From an uncultured Olsenella sp. (lineage in GTDB: Bacteria > Actinomycetota > Coriobacteriia > Coriobacteriales > Atopobiaceae), in NCBI GenBank assembly GCA_900314495.1, contig OMVJ01000038.1, positions 1 to 32,732 on the forward strand: a stretch of 32,732 bases of DNA. The letters run 5' to 3'. The translations under genes and the position numbers were made by a program. The notes beneath the pieces were generated by a model. That model was not told the DNA's origin, searched no databases, and saw only the letters and a program-made list of their open reading frames with translations. Positions 6,760 to 15,637 of this stretch are shown piece after piece (positions within the stretch are counted from its first letter, which is position 1; each line of letters starts with the position of its first letter).

Positions 6760-9462
6760 TCATTTCGTCCACCAGGCGGGCTGTCCTTTGAATACATTCC
6801 TGCCTCCTGTTGGCTTGAAGTGAAACTCGAAGCCCTGCTGTTGCAGCTTGCGCAACTTGGGCTCAATCTCCTTGCCACCCAAGACCCACAGGTTGCCACC
6901 CTGCTCCCGCTTGTCCACGTATTGATTGAGGCCCTCTGCGATAAGCAATCGAATCACAAGACTAGAATCTTCATCTGGAGGCTCAAGAACGGAACGGGCA
7001 GAAACACTAACAGAGCTCGTCCCAAATCCAACCGCCGAACTCGATTTTGGAGCTCCATCGTGCAGTCTCGATTTCTTTGAGTTGTGTTGTTTAGAACTCC
7101 ACTTTTCATTATGAAAGTCATTGCAAGTCATGCGGGCGAGTAGTCTTGCAACCTGCCCACCCACTATGCGGATTGTTGGTAATACCTCGCAATTGCACGA
7201 GGAGCCTCCAGAAAGGGAATGACTATTTGGAGCGGGTAGCCCAAACCATGCGATGCTATCGTCCACAATCACAACTTGTGTATAAGCAGACCATTCCTCA
7301 GTAAAACCTTGCCAGTTGCGAGGAAGATCAAGACTGTATCGTGCCTTACAGGCTACGCGTACACCTCTTCCAATCGCAGACGAGAGTGCCTTACGAACGC
7401 GACCCGCATACGTAGCATTTAGGTCACTATCCGTAATTGCCAATGCAACACTTCTCTCGCACCCATCGACATCGCGGATAAACTTGTCGACAGCGTTACC
7501 TACGTTCAAGTAGAAGCTCAATGCAATTCCGTGCGGAAACTTCTGCAACATTGGCATCAAGGTGCCGTTACTCAAAGAACAGACGAGCCCGTGCGTTTCG
7601 CAATACTCAAGCAAATGCAGGAACGCGTTGTCCCTCCCCCTTGCAGCGGTATGCCAGCACTGACCATTCGCAATCACTATTAGCTTTCCCCTAGCGCGAG
7701 TGACAGCAACGTTCACGAGCCGGTAAACAGAATTGTTCTTATTTGAGGAGGTCAGCCTTGTCAGATAGTCAAATGGAAAACTCTCAACGCAGTCGAAGAT
7801 AATAACGTCACGTTCCGAGCCCTGAAATTGATGAACCGTGTTGCAGGAAATCTTGCTTACCAATTGCTCATTTTCTGCCATTATCTGCAATATCCGACGA
7901 ACCAATTTCACTTGAGCCCTATATGGCGAAATGATTCCCACACTAATTGAGTCGTCTGAACGCACTGCATCAATTGCCAGCCCCACAGAAATCACTGCAC
8001 TGACGAGGTTAAACCTAGAGCCACCTCCCGGCTCTTTACAGGCTGGACAGAAGACTCCTGCTAGGTCAACAAGAGTCACTGCACTGCCCGGAAAGGGACG
8101 CGTCGCTACAACTGGGCTCCGTTGCTTCCATACATCTTTGTAGTCAGTTAGCAGACCGGAATACACGAGCTCGTTCGGCAGTGCTGCAATGTCTGGGTGC
8201 ATCCTTCGTTGCTCGTTGAGCATGACCAGCCAAGGGTGTGCATACGCTGAGTGAACGGCAGTCTCCTCTCCATCATCTGTGATGCCCAAGAAACTAAATA
8301 AGTCCCGCGAAAGCACTGCATCGGGCTCAGCATCTTCCGTCTGAACGATTGGTGCCAGCTGGCGGAAGTCCCCGACGCAAATGAGGCGCTTTTTTGCATA
8401 GCTCGCAGCCGCAATGACCTGGGATACATAGGCCATACTGACTTCATCGAACATCACAACATCAAAGGTCAAGTCGTCAAACAGCGCGTTAGCATAGAGT
8501 CTGGAAACTGTGGTAGCCACTATGCGCGCACGCGCGACACAACCGTCCTCTTCAGTCCGTAAGTGCTGTCTTATTTTTGCGATCGCCTCTTGTACATCGT
8601 GCAGCTTGTGAGCGTCGTGCTTCTTCGCTGACTTGATTTTCCGCGCCTGTCTATTAAGATTGCGCATCTGCTGCTCAAGCTCAGGATGCTTCTTCAGTAC
8701 ATAGTTGTACGAGACAACCCTTTTGTCTTCGAGCAGCTGCTTGTCGCGGACATCACCATAGCGAAGGACTTTACCATCCTCTAGGTACTCGTCCATATCC
8801 ACGGCAAGCATATGCCGCTCTACCTGCGCAGCTACCCCATCGACGGAAACGTTACTATGCGAAACTGCGAGCACTTTCATACCCCGTTTAGCAAACTCAA
8901 TAGCAATCCGAGCCATGGTGTAGGTCTTGCCGGTGCCAGGCGGACCCCAGATGACAGTAATCCTGTTCTTCAGTGCGGCCGTAATCGCCGCCTCTTGGCC
9001 TCGTGGCACTTCTTTGATATCCGTCTTCGTAGCATACCGACGACCGCCTATCAGCTCCAGCGCTAGTTGGTTTTGAGGACCTATCGATTCCAGTCGTTCG
9101 TCGAGCTCTTTCAACAGGCGCCATAGATCGGACGTCACCTTGGCCGATGGAACTTTGGCGCCCAAATCAATCTCAACCGAAAGATCAAGAGTGAGGTCCT
9201 CGCATGCGATTACCGTTCCGGGCACTTTCTCGTCTGCCCCATCGACCCAGACGGAGACCGACGCTCCAACCGGTATGTTCGCATCGTTTGGATTCTCAAA
9301 GGTGTAGACGTAGCTGCCAATGGCCGTAGAAACACGCTCTCCATTGATCACGATGTGCCTGTTCGAACTAGACTTCTTTGCGGCTTGAATCTCTTGCGCA
9401 AGTGCCGTTCGCTGGTTGTCAATCACTTGCTGCCAAGATGAATCGCACGTTCCAATGGCCAC
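6760..9462 (-). CDS. UPF1/DNA2-like SF1 helicase with degenerate PLD-like domain
   Basis: 900 residues from a GTG at 9462 with GGAGG seven bases upstream, 29 bases after the HelD-like gene. Residues 35-135 form a beta-rich N-terminal domain. The helicase core has Walker A GPPGTGKT (173-180), FDEVS (338-342), GDFRQLAP (364-371), EQRRMHPDI, ISPYRAQV, TVHQFQGSERD and VNVAVTRARGK, all SF1B (UPF1/DNA2/NAM7) motifs. Residues 645-780 resemble a phospholipase-D-like domain. Its catalytic box reads TQVVIVDDSIAWFG, so the usual His and Lys of HxK are missing and it is probably not an active nuclease. The last 70 residues (YVDKREQGGNLWVLGG ... PAWW) are a small module that I have seen at the ends of other helicases and nucleases. 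It should unwind or remodel nucleic acid. Confidence 0.9.
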   Translation of the reverse strand: MAIGTCDSSWQQVIDNQRTALAQEIQAAKKSSSNRHIVINGERVSTAIGSYVYTFENPNDANIPVGASVSVWVDGADEKVPGTVIACEDLTLDLSVEIDLGAKVPSAKVTSDLWRLLKELDERLESIGPQNQLALELIGGRRYATKTDIKEVPRGQEAAITAALKNRITVIWGPPGTGKTYTMARIAIEFAKRGMKVLAVSHSNVSVDGVAAQVERHMLAVDMDEYLEDGKVLRYGDVRDKQLLEDKRVVSYNYVLKKHPELEQQMRNLNRQARKIKSAKKHDAHKLHDVQEAIAKIRQHLRTEEDGCVARARIVATTVSRLYANALFDDLTFDVVMFDEVSMAYVSQVIAAASYAKKRLICVGDFRQLAPIVQTEDAEPDAVLSRDLFSFLGITDDGEETAVHSAYAHPWLVMLNEQRRMHPDIAALPNELVYSGLLTDYKDVWKQRSPVVATRPFPGSAVTLVDLAGVFCPACKEPGGGSRFNLVSAVISVGLAIDAVRSDDSISVGIISPYRAQVKLVRRILQIMAENEQLVSKISCNTVHQFQGSERDVIIFDCVESFPFDYLTRLTSSNKNNSVYRLVNVAVTRARGKLIVIANGQCWHTAARGRDNAFLHLLEYCETHGLVCSLSNGTLMPMLQKFPHGIALSFYLNVGNAVDKFIRDVDGCERSVALAITDSDLNATYAGRVRKALSSAIGRGVRVACKARYSLDLPRNWQGFTEEWSAYTQVVIVDDSIAWFGLPAPNSHSLSGGSSCNCEVLPTIRIVGGQVARLLARMTCNDFHNEKWSSKQHNSKKSRLHDGAPKSSSAVGFGTSSVSVSARSVLEPPDEDSSLVIRLLIAEGLNQYVDKREQGGNLWVLGGKEIEPKLRKLQQQGFEFHFKPTGGRNVFKGQPAWWTK

Positions 9463-9491
9463 GTCATCCCTCCCGTACCCTAATCACAACA

Positions 9492-12400
9492 TCACCTGTC
9501 GGAGTCTGTGTAACGAAACACTCCATTCAAGTAATGAAGACCTTTTGCCATCAGGGCGTCCACGGTGGCTTCACACATCAGGACCGAAATCCCAACATTG
9601 TCTGCCCAGCTATCGAACAAATGATGAGCCTTGCCGTTGATAATCAGCCTTCCATATCTTTTGTTCTCGTAAAGCTGAGAGTTGCACATGATGAAGTTCG
9701 TCAACATACATCCGAGATAGGATGTCGCTTGACGGCACCGAAAGCGCTCCTTCTTTGAGGGCTCGGGTCCACATGGTTCAATACACTCCATTATCGCGGC
9801 GGTCTTGTCCTCTATGATTCCCGGCGCGTTTTCTGCGGTGGCAACCATCGCAACAATGCTCTGCAATTCCCCCATGTAAGGACGCCTGGCACGTTTCGAG
9901 AGTGCAGCAAGCTTCTTTCGCGCCTTAGTGGCCCGCTGTTCATTCTTCCGGCGCCTGTCTTTCTGCCATACCTCTTCCTTGCGTCTTTCGGACTTTGTGA
10001 CTCGCGCTGCCATGGCCTGCTCTGTCTTTAATACACCTCGATCCGCTTTGGCGACATTCGACCGCTGCTCTTCCTTCTTCTGCTTGCGCTGCCTCTCGTA
10101 CTCGGCGCGCTTTGTGTTCTCTTCCGCCTCTTTGCGTGCGATAGACTCTGTGGATACTTCAACAAGGGCCATGATCACCAAGCTGGCCTTGCGCTTGTCA
10201 GACTTCCAGCCGCGCAGAAGGTCACCAGCATCCAGTTTTTGCACGGATGCCCCCTCGTTATCCAGCTCAGCTTGGCGTTTCTCCAGCTGAGCAGCAATCC
10301 TGTCCTTAGCAATGCCGAAGGCGTCCCTCGCTGATTGCGAGCCCTTCTGCTGCAGAACAAGCGAGTTGATTAGGAGATCTGTCTCGCGTCTGACGTTTGC
10401 CGCGATTCCTCGCTGCTCATAGATGGCAGCAGCAATCTCCCGTAGCGAAACCAATGCGACGCGTTCCTTGGGACCTTGTTGCGCAGAACCCTTGCCGGCA
10501 CTCTTCTTCGTTACCTTGCTGGCGCTACCCTCGCCACGCTTCTTGCTAGGCTTCGCTGGCACTTTCTCCTCAACACGACAAACAAACAGGTTGTCCAGTG
10601 CGCGCGTGCAGGCCACATAGAGTTCGTTGTCCAGCATGAGGTTTTCAATCACCAAGGCACCGTCAAACTCAAGACCCTTCGACTGCACCACATCAATGAC
10701 GGAGACCTTTGATTCATCCACTTCGCCCCAACACGCAGCCCCGCCAAGAAGCGGCTCAAGCAGCTTATTGACCATCTTGAAGTCTCGGTCATGAATGACG
10801 GCAAGGCGCATGTTAGGGTGCTGCCGGCGCAGCTTCATCAAGTTCGATACGCCAATCGCCAGTGACCCACTCTGGACGACAGCACCCTCAAGGCCGATTC
10901 CCGTCATCTGCTTGTTGAAGCGCTGGTTGCAGTATGACGTGATCTGCAGAGTATTCCTGTAGTTCTGCTCCAATGAGAAGGTTCTGGCTTGGAGTTCTGG
11001 CTCGATCTGGCCCCAGTCATCGGTTCCACGGTAGTCACAAACGAGCTGGCCGGAGTCACCGTAAAGGTTGTATGTTACACGCGGACCCAGCGCCGCTCTG
11101 AGGACCTCGTACTCCGTTGGCGAGATGTCCTGTGCTTCGTCGATGCTGATGTGCCGCAAGCCCGTCATTGCTTGCCCGTAGTACGCAACGCACAGCGCCA
11201 AACGCGCATAGATCCTGTGCGGATAGTTCCTGTTAGGAACATAGACCACATCATGAGCCTTGTAGGTTTGTCGCATCAAACCTTCCAAGAGCTCCCCAAA
11301 CCGACGTGCGTCTAGACTTTGAATGCACTCCTCTACCGTCCCAACCAGCCGATGGCTGCGGCTGTTCTCAAGATTCCTCGTTGCGTCGGCCAAAGCCTCC
11401 TCGTAGGCGCGCACGCGTTGCATGCGCTGATCAATCCGCTCATGACCAGATGTAGCCAAGGACATCTCCGCTGGGGTCAGCAAGTTGAACATGTTCGCGT
11501 AGAACGTCAGGCTGTCTTCCAGGCGAATGGTCTGCAGCACTCCACCATAGAACGGCAGCGCAATCTCCTTGGCATCAATGGCAGCTGCTAGCTTGTCTAG
11601 GTACTGGCGCTCTTCCAGCAACCCGGCATCTTGAACTTCTTGCTCGGTGGAATTGGCAATCAGGAATTCAACCTCATCGCTTGCCTCTGGCAGCGCATCC
11701 AGAACAGCTGCCCTCGCTTTGTCAATCCGTTCTGCGACAGCCTCCACACGCCTTCTTGTATCTGCCAATGCGCTGCGCGCTGCCTCTAGCTCCCTCTGTC
11801 TGACAGCGACGACATCTTCATCTAGCGCGTAGTCGTTCCGAATGACCTGCAGACTCCTCTGAAGAAACGTGTACAGCGCATATGGCGTATCGTCCATGGT
11901 CGGCACATGCAGCCCCAGCTCAGAGAAGTATTCAATCGCGCCCTCGGCCTTAAGCTTGTCCAGCGCGTCTTGCTTCCGCCGATTTGCGGCATCGATAATC
12001 CGTCCGAGGAAGCTTGCCGAATAAGCCTCACTCAGAAGCGCAGGTTCGAGCGATGACTCCGTTGGATTCACGCTTTGGGGCGTCGGAATCTTGGCACGCG
12101 TCGTGACCTTGCCATCCTTCTCCTCCTCATAGGTGTCCGAGCTGGCAAGTAATCCAATCAGGTAGTTGTAGAAGCTCCCGACGTCATAGCTGCGAATCTT
12201 GCTAACGTCCAGCCGCGCGCTAAGGTCAGCGATGTGCTTGTCAAAGAAGTCTCCAGGGGTAATGACGGCAAAGCGATCTGGATCAACATCTGGGTTGTCC
12301 GGGTTGTTGACCAAGTACGATAGGCGATGCAGGAGAATCATGGTCTTGCCGGAACCCGCGCAGCCCTGCACGATGAAGCTCTCGCTTGCCGGGCGGCGCA

Positions 12401-13034
12401 TTATCTCGTTCTGCTTCTCCTGAATGGTGACAATGATGTCCTGAAGCTTGTAGCTCCTTCGCTTGTCTCGCATCACCTTGCGAAGGAAGGAGTCTACGAC
12501 TTCGCCCGGCAGGTCACCGGCTGTATCGTACTCGGTGTTGACATCCCGGAGAGCACCTTTGCGAATGGTCACGTTCCGCCGTAGCAGTGGGGTGTACTTC
12601 TTTCCCTTGACCGTATACTCAAGATCCTGCTTGTTTGCGTACAGGCCGCCCATCTCAGTACGCCAGTCCACAACGACGGGCTTGCCATCGATGGTGACGG
12701 GGTGCATCCCCACTACGAACGACTTGGTGTCGCCATTGGAGGCGTGCAGGTCGATGTGATAGAAGTACGGGTCCTCTGCATAGCTCTTGTACTCGAAGGT
12801 CTGACGCTCATACAGCTGCGAATCACTCTTGGCGGACATGAACGCCGCATAGTCGTCGGCACCTACGCCACCAAAGAGGTTGCGCTGTTCCGCTTTAGCA
12901 CTTCGACACTTATCCTCGCACTCAGCGATTACTCGTTTGATTGGCGCTTCGACCTCTTTGAGCTTCTTCTCTTCGTCGCCAAAGTTCGCACCGTTTGGCG
13001 CATCTTCGGCGTTCGTTTGGAAGTCCTCTAGCAT
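9492..13034 (-). CDS. HelD-like SF1 ATPase with long C-terminal extension
   Basis: 1180 residues. The N-terminus (1-200) is a coiled coil followed by PYFYHIDLHASNG and VVDWRTEMGGLY, the pattern of HelD/HelR RNA-polymerase-recycling ATPases, and then IVTIQEKQNEIMR. Walker A is GCAGSGKT (224-231), Walker B is SIDEAQDIS (630-638), motif III is YGDSGQL, and NYRNT, VQSKGLEFD and LYVACTRA follow. HelD proteins are usually about 700-780 residues. Here about 350 residues follow the core, with a Lys/Arg/Glu-rich coiled coil (about 970-1080) and an unrecognised C-terminal domain containing several Cys. The start ATG at 13034 has no clear Shine-Dalgarno sequence. As first gene of the cluster it may act on stalled RNA polymerase or nucleic acid. 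The role in this context is inferred. Confidence 0.88.
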   Translation of the reverse strand: MLEDFQTNAEDAPNGANFGDEEKKLKEVEAPIKRVIAECEDKCRSAKAEQRNLFGGVGADDYAAFMSAKSDSQLYERQTFEYKSYAEDPYFYHIDLHASNGDTKSFVVGMHPVTIDGKPVVVDWRTEMGGLYANKQDLEYTVKGKKYTPLLRRNVTIRKGALRDVNTEYDTAGDLPGEVVDSFLRKVMRDKRRSYKLQDIIVTIQEKQNEIMRRPASESFIVQGCAGSGKTMILLHRLSYLVNNPDNPDVDPDRFAVITPGDFFDKHIADLSARLDVSKIRSYDVGSFYNYLIGLLASSDTYEEEKDGKVTTRAKIPTPQSVNPTESSLEPALLSEAYSASFLGRIIDAANRRKQDALDKLKAEGAIEYFSELGLHVPTMDDTPYALYTFLQRSLQVIRNDYALDEDVVAVRQRELEAARSALADTRRRVEAVAERIDKARAAVLDALPEASDEVEFLIANSTEQEVQDAGLLEERQYLDKLAAAIDAKEIALPFYGGVLQTIRLEDSLTFYANMFNLLTPAEMSLATSGHERIDQRMQRVRAYEEALADATRNLENSRSHRLVGTVEECIQSLDARRFGELLEGLMRQTYKAHDVVYVPNRNYPHRIYARLALCVAYYGQAMTGLRHISIDEAQDISPTEYEVLRAALGPRVTYNLYGDSGQLVCDYRGTDDWGQIEPELQARTFSLEQNYRNTLQITSYCNQRFNKQMTGIGLEGAVVQSGSLAIGVSNLMKLRRQHPNMRLAVIHDRDFKMVNKLLEPLLGGAACWGEVDESKVSVIDVVQSKGLEFDGALVIENLMLDNELYVACTRALDNLFVCRVEEKVPAKPSKKRGEGSASKVTKKSAGKGSAQQGPKERVALVSLREIAAAIYEQRGIAANVRRETDLLINSLVLQQKGSQSARDAFGIAKDRIAAQLEKRQAELDNEGASVQKLDAGDLLRGWKSDKRKASLVIMALVEVSTESIARKEAEENTKRAEYERQRKQKKEEQRSNVAKADRGVLKTEQAMAARVTKSERRKEEVWQKDRRRKNEQRATKARKKLAALSKRARRPYMGELQSIVAMVATAENAPGIIEDKTAAIMECIEPCGPEPSKKERFRCRQATSYLGCMLTNFIMCNSQLYENKRYGRLIINGKAHHLFDSWADNVGISVLMCEATVDALMAKGLHYLNGVFRYTDSDR

Positions 13035-13134
13035 GGTGGTGTGTGCCCTAGTCGCTACATACGACGCATATCATGCGTTAACTTTGCATTCAGAAAACTA
13101 TAGCCCATAAAAACTTATATGCTACTGCACTTCG

Positions 13135-13656
13135 TTAGCTTGTAGCTTCATGCGAGACCGCCAGCGGGTGCTCGCGCGGGTTGATGAGCGCCAGCCGCTT
13201 GTTCAGGGCCTCCAGCAGCTGCCACGGGTTGGCGGAGAGCACCGCCGACGATATGGACTCCCCCATGTTCTGCTGCAGAAGCAAGGTTATTTGGAACTCC
13301 TCGCACGCGAGGACTACACCGTCCACCGCCCTGCCGCCCACCGAGAGCCTGACGGGCGCATCGTCCGCGAGGAACAGCTCCGACTCAAGGTCAAAGACGT
13401 ACGCGAAGCCCGCGGCATGCCGCCCGACGAGGGCGCCGTTGGTGATGTGCACCTCGTGGCCACCCTGGTCGCGCAGGCAGCACATCTCCGTGAACACGGC
13501 GCGGCGGAAGCGGTCCATGTCCCGCGCCACAAGGGGCGGCAGCGCCGGGTCAAACTCGAACGGCTGCTCCTTGCCCTTTGGCGCGGGGCTCATGGGCTCC
13601 ACGTGCGAGACGTGCACGGGTTGCGAGGCATAGCGGTATGAATATGGCAATGGCAT
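13135..13656 (-). CDS. Stand-alone or truncated N-terminal domain related to the UPF1-like helicase
   Basis: About 173 residues from an ATG at 13656 with a weak AAAGG site. A longer upstream extension of the frame is Pro/Arg-rich and unlikely. Residues 60-165 line up with residues 35-137 of the helicase encoded at 6760-9462. HEVHITNGALVGRHAAGFAY matches RHIVINGERVSTAIGSYVY, GVVLACEEFQITL matches GTVIACEDLTLDL, and NPWQLLEALNKRLALINP matches DLWRLLKELDERLESIGP. The protein ends right where the helicase would begin its ATPase core. So it is either a truncated helicase gene or a free-standing copy of the N-terminal domain. A 107-base piece of it recurs at 15125-15231. Its base composition is more GC-rich than the cluster helicase, so it did not arise by recent copying from that gene. 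Confidence 0.6.
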   Translation of the reverse strand: MPLPYSYRYASQPVHVSHVEPMSPAPKGKEQPFEFDPALPPLVARDMDRFRRAVFTEMCCLRDQGGHEVHITNGALVGRHAAGFAYVFDLESELFLADDAPVRLSVGGRAVDGVVLACEEFQITLLLQQNMGESISSAVLSANPWQLLEALNKRLALINPREHPLAVSHEATS

Positions 13657-13805
13657 GAGGCGGCCTTTGGGAGGGTGGTCTGTGCGGGGATGGGTTCTGC
13701 TTAGCATAGGCCACGTGGGGCGCGGGTGCGAGCGGCGGGTTAGCGGGCAGCTGTGCAGTCCGGGGGCGTGTGTGCACTCGTGACTCCGGCCGATGTCCGC
13801 CAACC

Positions 13806-13877
13806 ACCCTCGACATAAGAATGAGACAGAATCCCGCCGCTGGAGGGGCTGTTTTGTCTCGATCTTATGCCGAGGGT
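13806..13877. repeat. Palindromic element, copy 1 (36-base conserved centre)
   Basis: A 72-base symmetric element. The outer arms ACCCTCG-CATAAGA (13806-13820) and TCTTATG-CGAGGGT (13863-13877) are complementary with one mismatch, then two mismatches, then GAGACA/TGTCTC. The centre (13824-13859) starts AGACAGAA, contains GCCG and TGGAGGGGC, and ends TTTTGTCT. 29 of 36 centre bases equal those of the copy at 16310-16379, while the outer arms have no resemblance between the two copies. It could be a structured RNA gene or a protein-binding site. No T-run supports a terminator. Within the 13657-14188 non-coding stretch this and the element at 13921-14039 are the only structures I see. Confidence 0.75.
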
Positions 13878-13920
13878 AGGCGTGTCCGTCCCCGCACGCA
13901 GCCGACCGCCCTCACCACCA

Positions 13921-14039
13921 GCGCACGGGTGGCGTGGCGTGTAAGAAAAGCTGAAAGCCCGCCGGGCGCACAGGGCTTCTACCTGCGGTTGCTTCGCGCG
14001 GGGGCCTAGCGAAGCGCGCACGGGTGGCCACCCGTGCGC
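13921..14039. repeat. Structured dispersed repeat, copy 1
   Basis: Shares GCGCACGGGTGGCGTGGCGT and the following 20 bases almost unchanged with 16090-16210, plus a second block GGGCTTCTACCTGCGG. The left end GCGCACGGGTGG (13921-13932) is the exact reverse complement of the right end CCACCCGTGCGC (14028-14039). The same 12 bases also occur immediately before the right end, making a perfect 24-base palindrome. An inner hairpin GCTTCGC/GCGAAGC and a stem AAGCCC/GGGCTT add further structure. The terminal inverted repeats look MITE-like, but a duplicated target of more than one base is not evident. Confidence 0.7.
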
Positions 14040-14188
14040 AGTGCGAACCAAGGCCACCTTTCTCCACACATGAGGTCGCCTTCGTAAGTCTCTGCATCAC
14101 TTCCTGGGAACCTTCGCTCCGGCACGACCCGAGCGAAAAACTCTCCTTGCAGTTACAACAACCATTGCCCACAACGTTGACTCTAGCC

Positions 14189-14926
14189 TTACGCCACAAC
14201 CCGGACGGGTGCGGGGGCCTCCACAAGGAACCTTGCCACTGGCGACTGCATCTCGTCTCCGTAGAGTTCCAACGCCGCTTCAGGACACAAATCTCGGAAC
14301 AGCCGGATAATATCTGCATCGACAGTCGTTGGCATAGTTGCCTGATGTGAGGGGTTGAAAAGACGCTCGAAATGAGCCACCCGATTCCTCGTCCTCAGAA
14401 CTGCACTCAGACGCCGTTGTAGGTCAGCCCTGTTGGTACCCTGTGGCCATGCTAGATAGAGGTGCGTTCGCCATACATCAACTTCACGGGATCGATCAGT
14501 TAGATGGACCCAAAACCCGAGCGTCAACGCCGCCACTAGGTTTCCGTGCGAAAACCCTTGTGGAAGCCCTGCCACCGCGCTATCAATGATGTTGCGATTG
14601 ATGCGGTTGACATCAAGCATGCCCCTTTGAGCCGTCCTCATTATGGGCATGCGTATGGGAGACGTATCATCAAGAAGCCAGTCATCGGTCCCGTCCCAAC
14701 GCTCCTGCATCAGCCCGTCGTAGGCATTGCGCAACGCAACCTCAAAATGCGCAATGTCGCGCATGAGGACCTGGCCAAGTGAGATGTTCCATTCGTATAG
14801 TTCGATTGCCCCGTCCACATTGCCAGAGCAAGCGTCCAGATAGGGTGCAAACCTCGGCGCGGATAGCCACTCTTCCGCCCAGTTGCGAACGTGCCCACTA
14901 TCTTCTCCGACACCATGCCCCGGCAT
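14189..14926 (-). CDS. Abi-like HEPN-domain protein
   Basis: 245 residues from an ATG at 14926 with GGAGG five bases upstream; a GTG six bases further upstream would overlap that site. The N-terminal part (WLSAPRFAPYLDACSGNVDG, then YEWNISLGQVLMRDIAHFEV) is typical of Abi-like proteins annotated in actinobacteria. LRTRNRVAHFE places a HEPN R-x4-H motif at Arg180-His185, the metal-independent RNase signature also found in abortive-infection and toxin proteins. It is an all-helical cytosolic protein. A likely role is RNA cleavage that halts growth on phage infection. No protein antitoxin gene is adjacent; the nearest non-coding structures are the two elements about 150-380 bases beyond its stop. 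Fold and motif are fairly sure; activity is inferred. Confidence 0.8.
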   Translation of the reverse strand: MPGHGVGEDSGHVRNWAEEWLSAPRFAPYLDACSGNVDGAIELYEWNISLGQVLMRDIAHFEVALRNAYDGLMQERWDGTDDWLLDDTSPIRMPIMRTAQRGMLDVNRINRNIIDSAVAGLPQGFSHGNLVAALTLGFWVHLTDRSREVDVWRTHLYLAWPQGTNRADLQRRLSAVLRTRNRVAHFERLFNPSHQATMPTTVDADIIRLFRDLCPEAALELYGDEMQSPVARFLVEAPAPVRVVA

Positions 14927-15124
14927 GCTCACCTCCGACCACGGCGCATATTAGGAAGTCTCACGCGCCATCGCGAGAGACAAATTGAGCCCCGGTGACT
15001 TGAATCAGAGGTCATCCCGGGGCCATCGATAGTAGTTTACCCGCTCGAAGGGCTCTTCAAACATACAATTTGCTCTGTACTCAACCAAAGTGCGTCATCG
15101 CGCTCGCGGCACAACCTCATCAAG

Positions 15125-15231
15125 AGCCCGCGGCATGCCGCCCGACGAGGGCGCCGTTGGTGATGTGCACCTCGTGGCCGCCCTGGTCGCGCAGGTAGCA
15201 CATCTCCGTGAGCACGGCGCGGCGCTTGCGG
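15125..15231 (-). pseudogene. Scrap of the 13135-13656 gene
   Basis: 107 bases match 13407-13513 with only a handful of differences. On the minus strand it reads AVLTEMCYLRDQGGHEVHIT and on to GRHAAGS before a TGA, against AVFTEMCCLRDQGGHEVHIT in the fuller copy. There is no start or domain-complete frame, so it is a remnant. It abuts the 3' end of the doc gene (23 bases away), suggesting that a recombination or insertion event replaced a longer copy. The rest of 14933-15253 shows no other feature. Confidence 0.75.
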
Positions 15232-15253
15232 CCGTAATCGCCGTCCGTCGCGC

Positions 15254-15637
15254 CTACAGCTGGGCCTCAACCCACCTGGTCAGCTCCTCAAAGCTCACCG
15301 TGCTAGCAGCTACGCCCATCATGGTTGCAAGCAACTCATCGTGGCGCGGCTTGAAGGCACAGCCGTTCATGCGCAGAAAGGTGGCCATCACGGCGGTTGC
15401 CACGCGCTTGTTGCCATCCGCGAACGGATGGTTCATGCAAATGCCATAGGCGTATCTTGCCGCCTTCTGCGCGATGGTGGGGTAAAGCTCCACTGCACCG
15501 TACTGAGCAAACGGCTGCGACAGAGCCGACTCAAGAAGCCCCTCGTCGCGTATGCCGTCAAGCCCGCCAAAGCGCTCGATCGCCGCCCGATGAATCTTCA
15601 GCACATCATCTTTAGTAAGCAGAGCGAGCTCACTCAC
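15254..15637 (-). CDS. doc: Doc-type Fic-domain toxin
   Basis: 127 residues, the usual Doc length. The Fic core motif is HPFADGNKR (70-78), with the catalytic His70 and the anion-binding loop intact. The N-terminus LLTKDDVLKIHRAAIERFGG is characteristic of the family. Doc toxins phosphorylate elongation factor Tu and stop translation; motif variants with the fuller HPFxxGN form may adenylylate instead. The ATG overlaps the antitoxin stop by four bases, giving antitoxin-first coupled synthesis. It sits among two Abi-like genes, consistent with a defence or stability island. Confidence in the pair is high. Confidence 0.93.
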   Translation of the reverse strand: MSELALLTKDDVLKIHRAAIERFGGLDGIRDEGLLESALSQPFAQYGAVELYPTIAQKAARYAYGICMNHPFADGNKRVATAVMATFLRMNGCAFKPRHDELLATMMGVAASTVSFEELTRWVEAQL

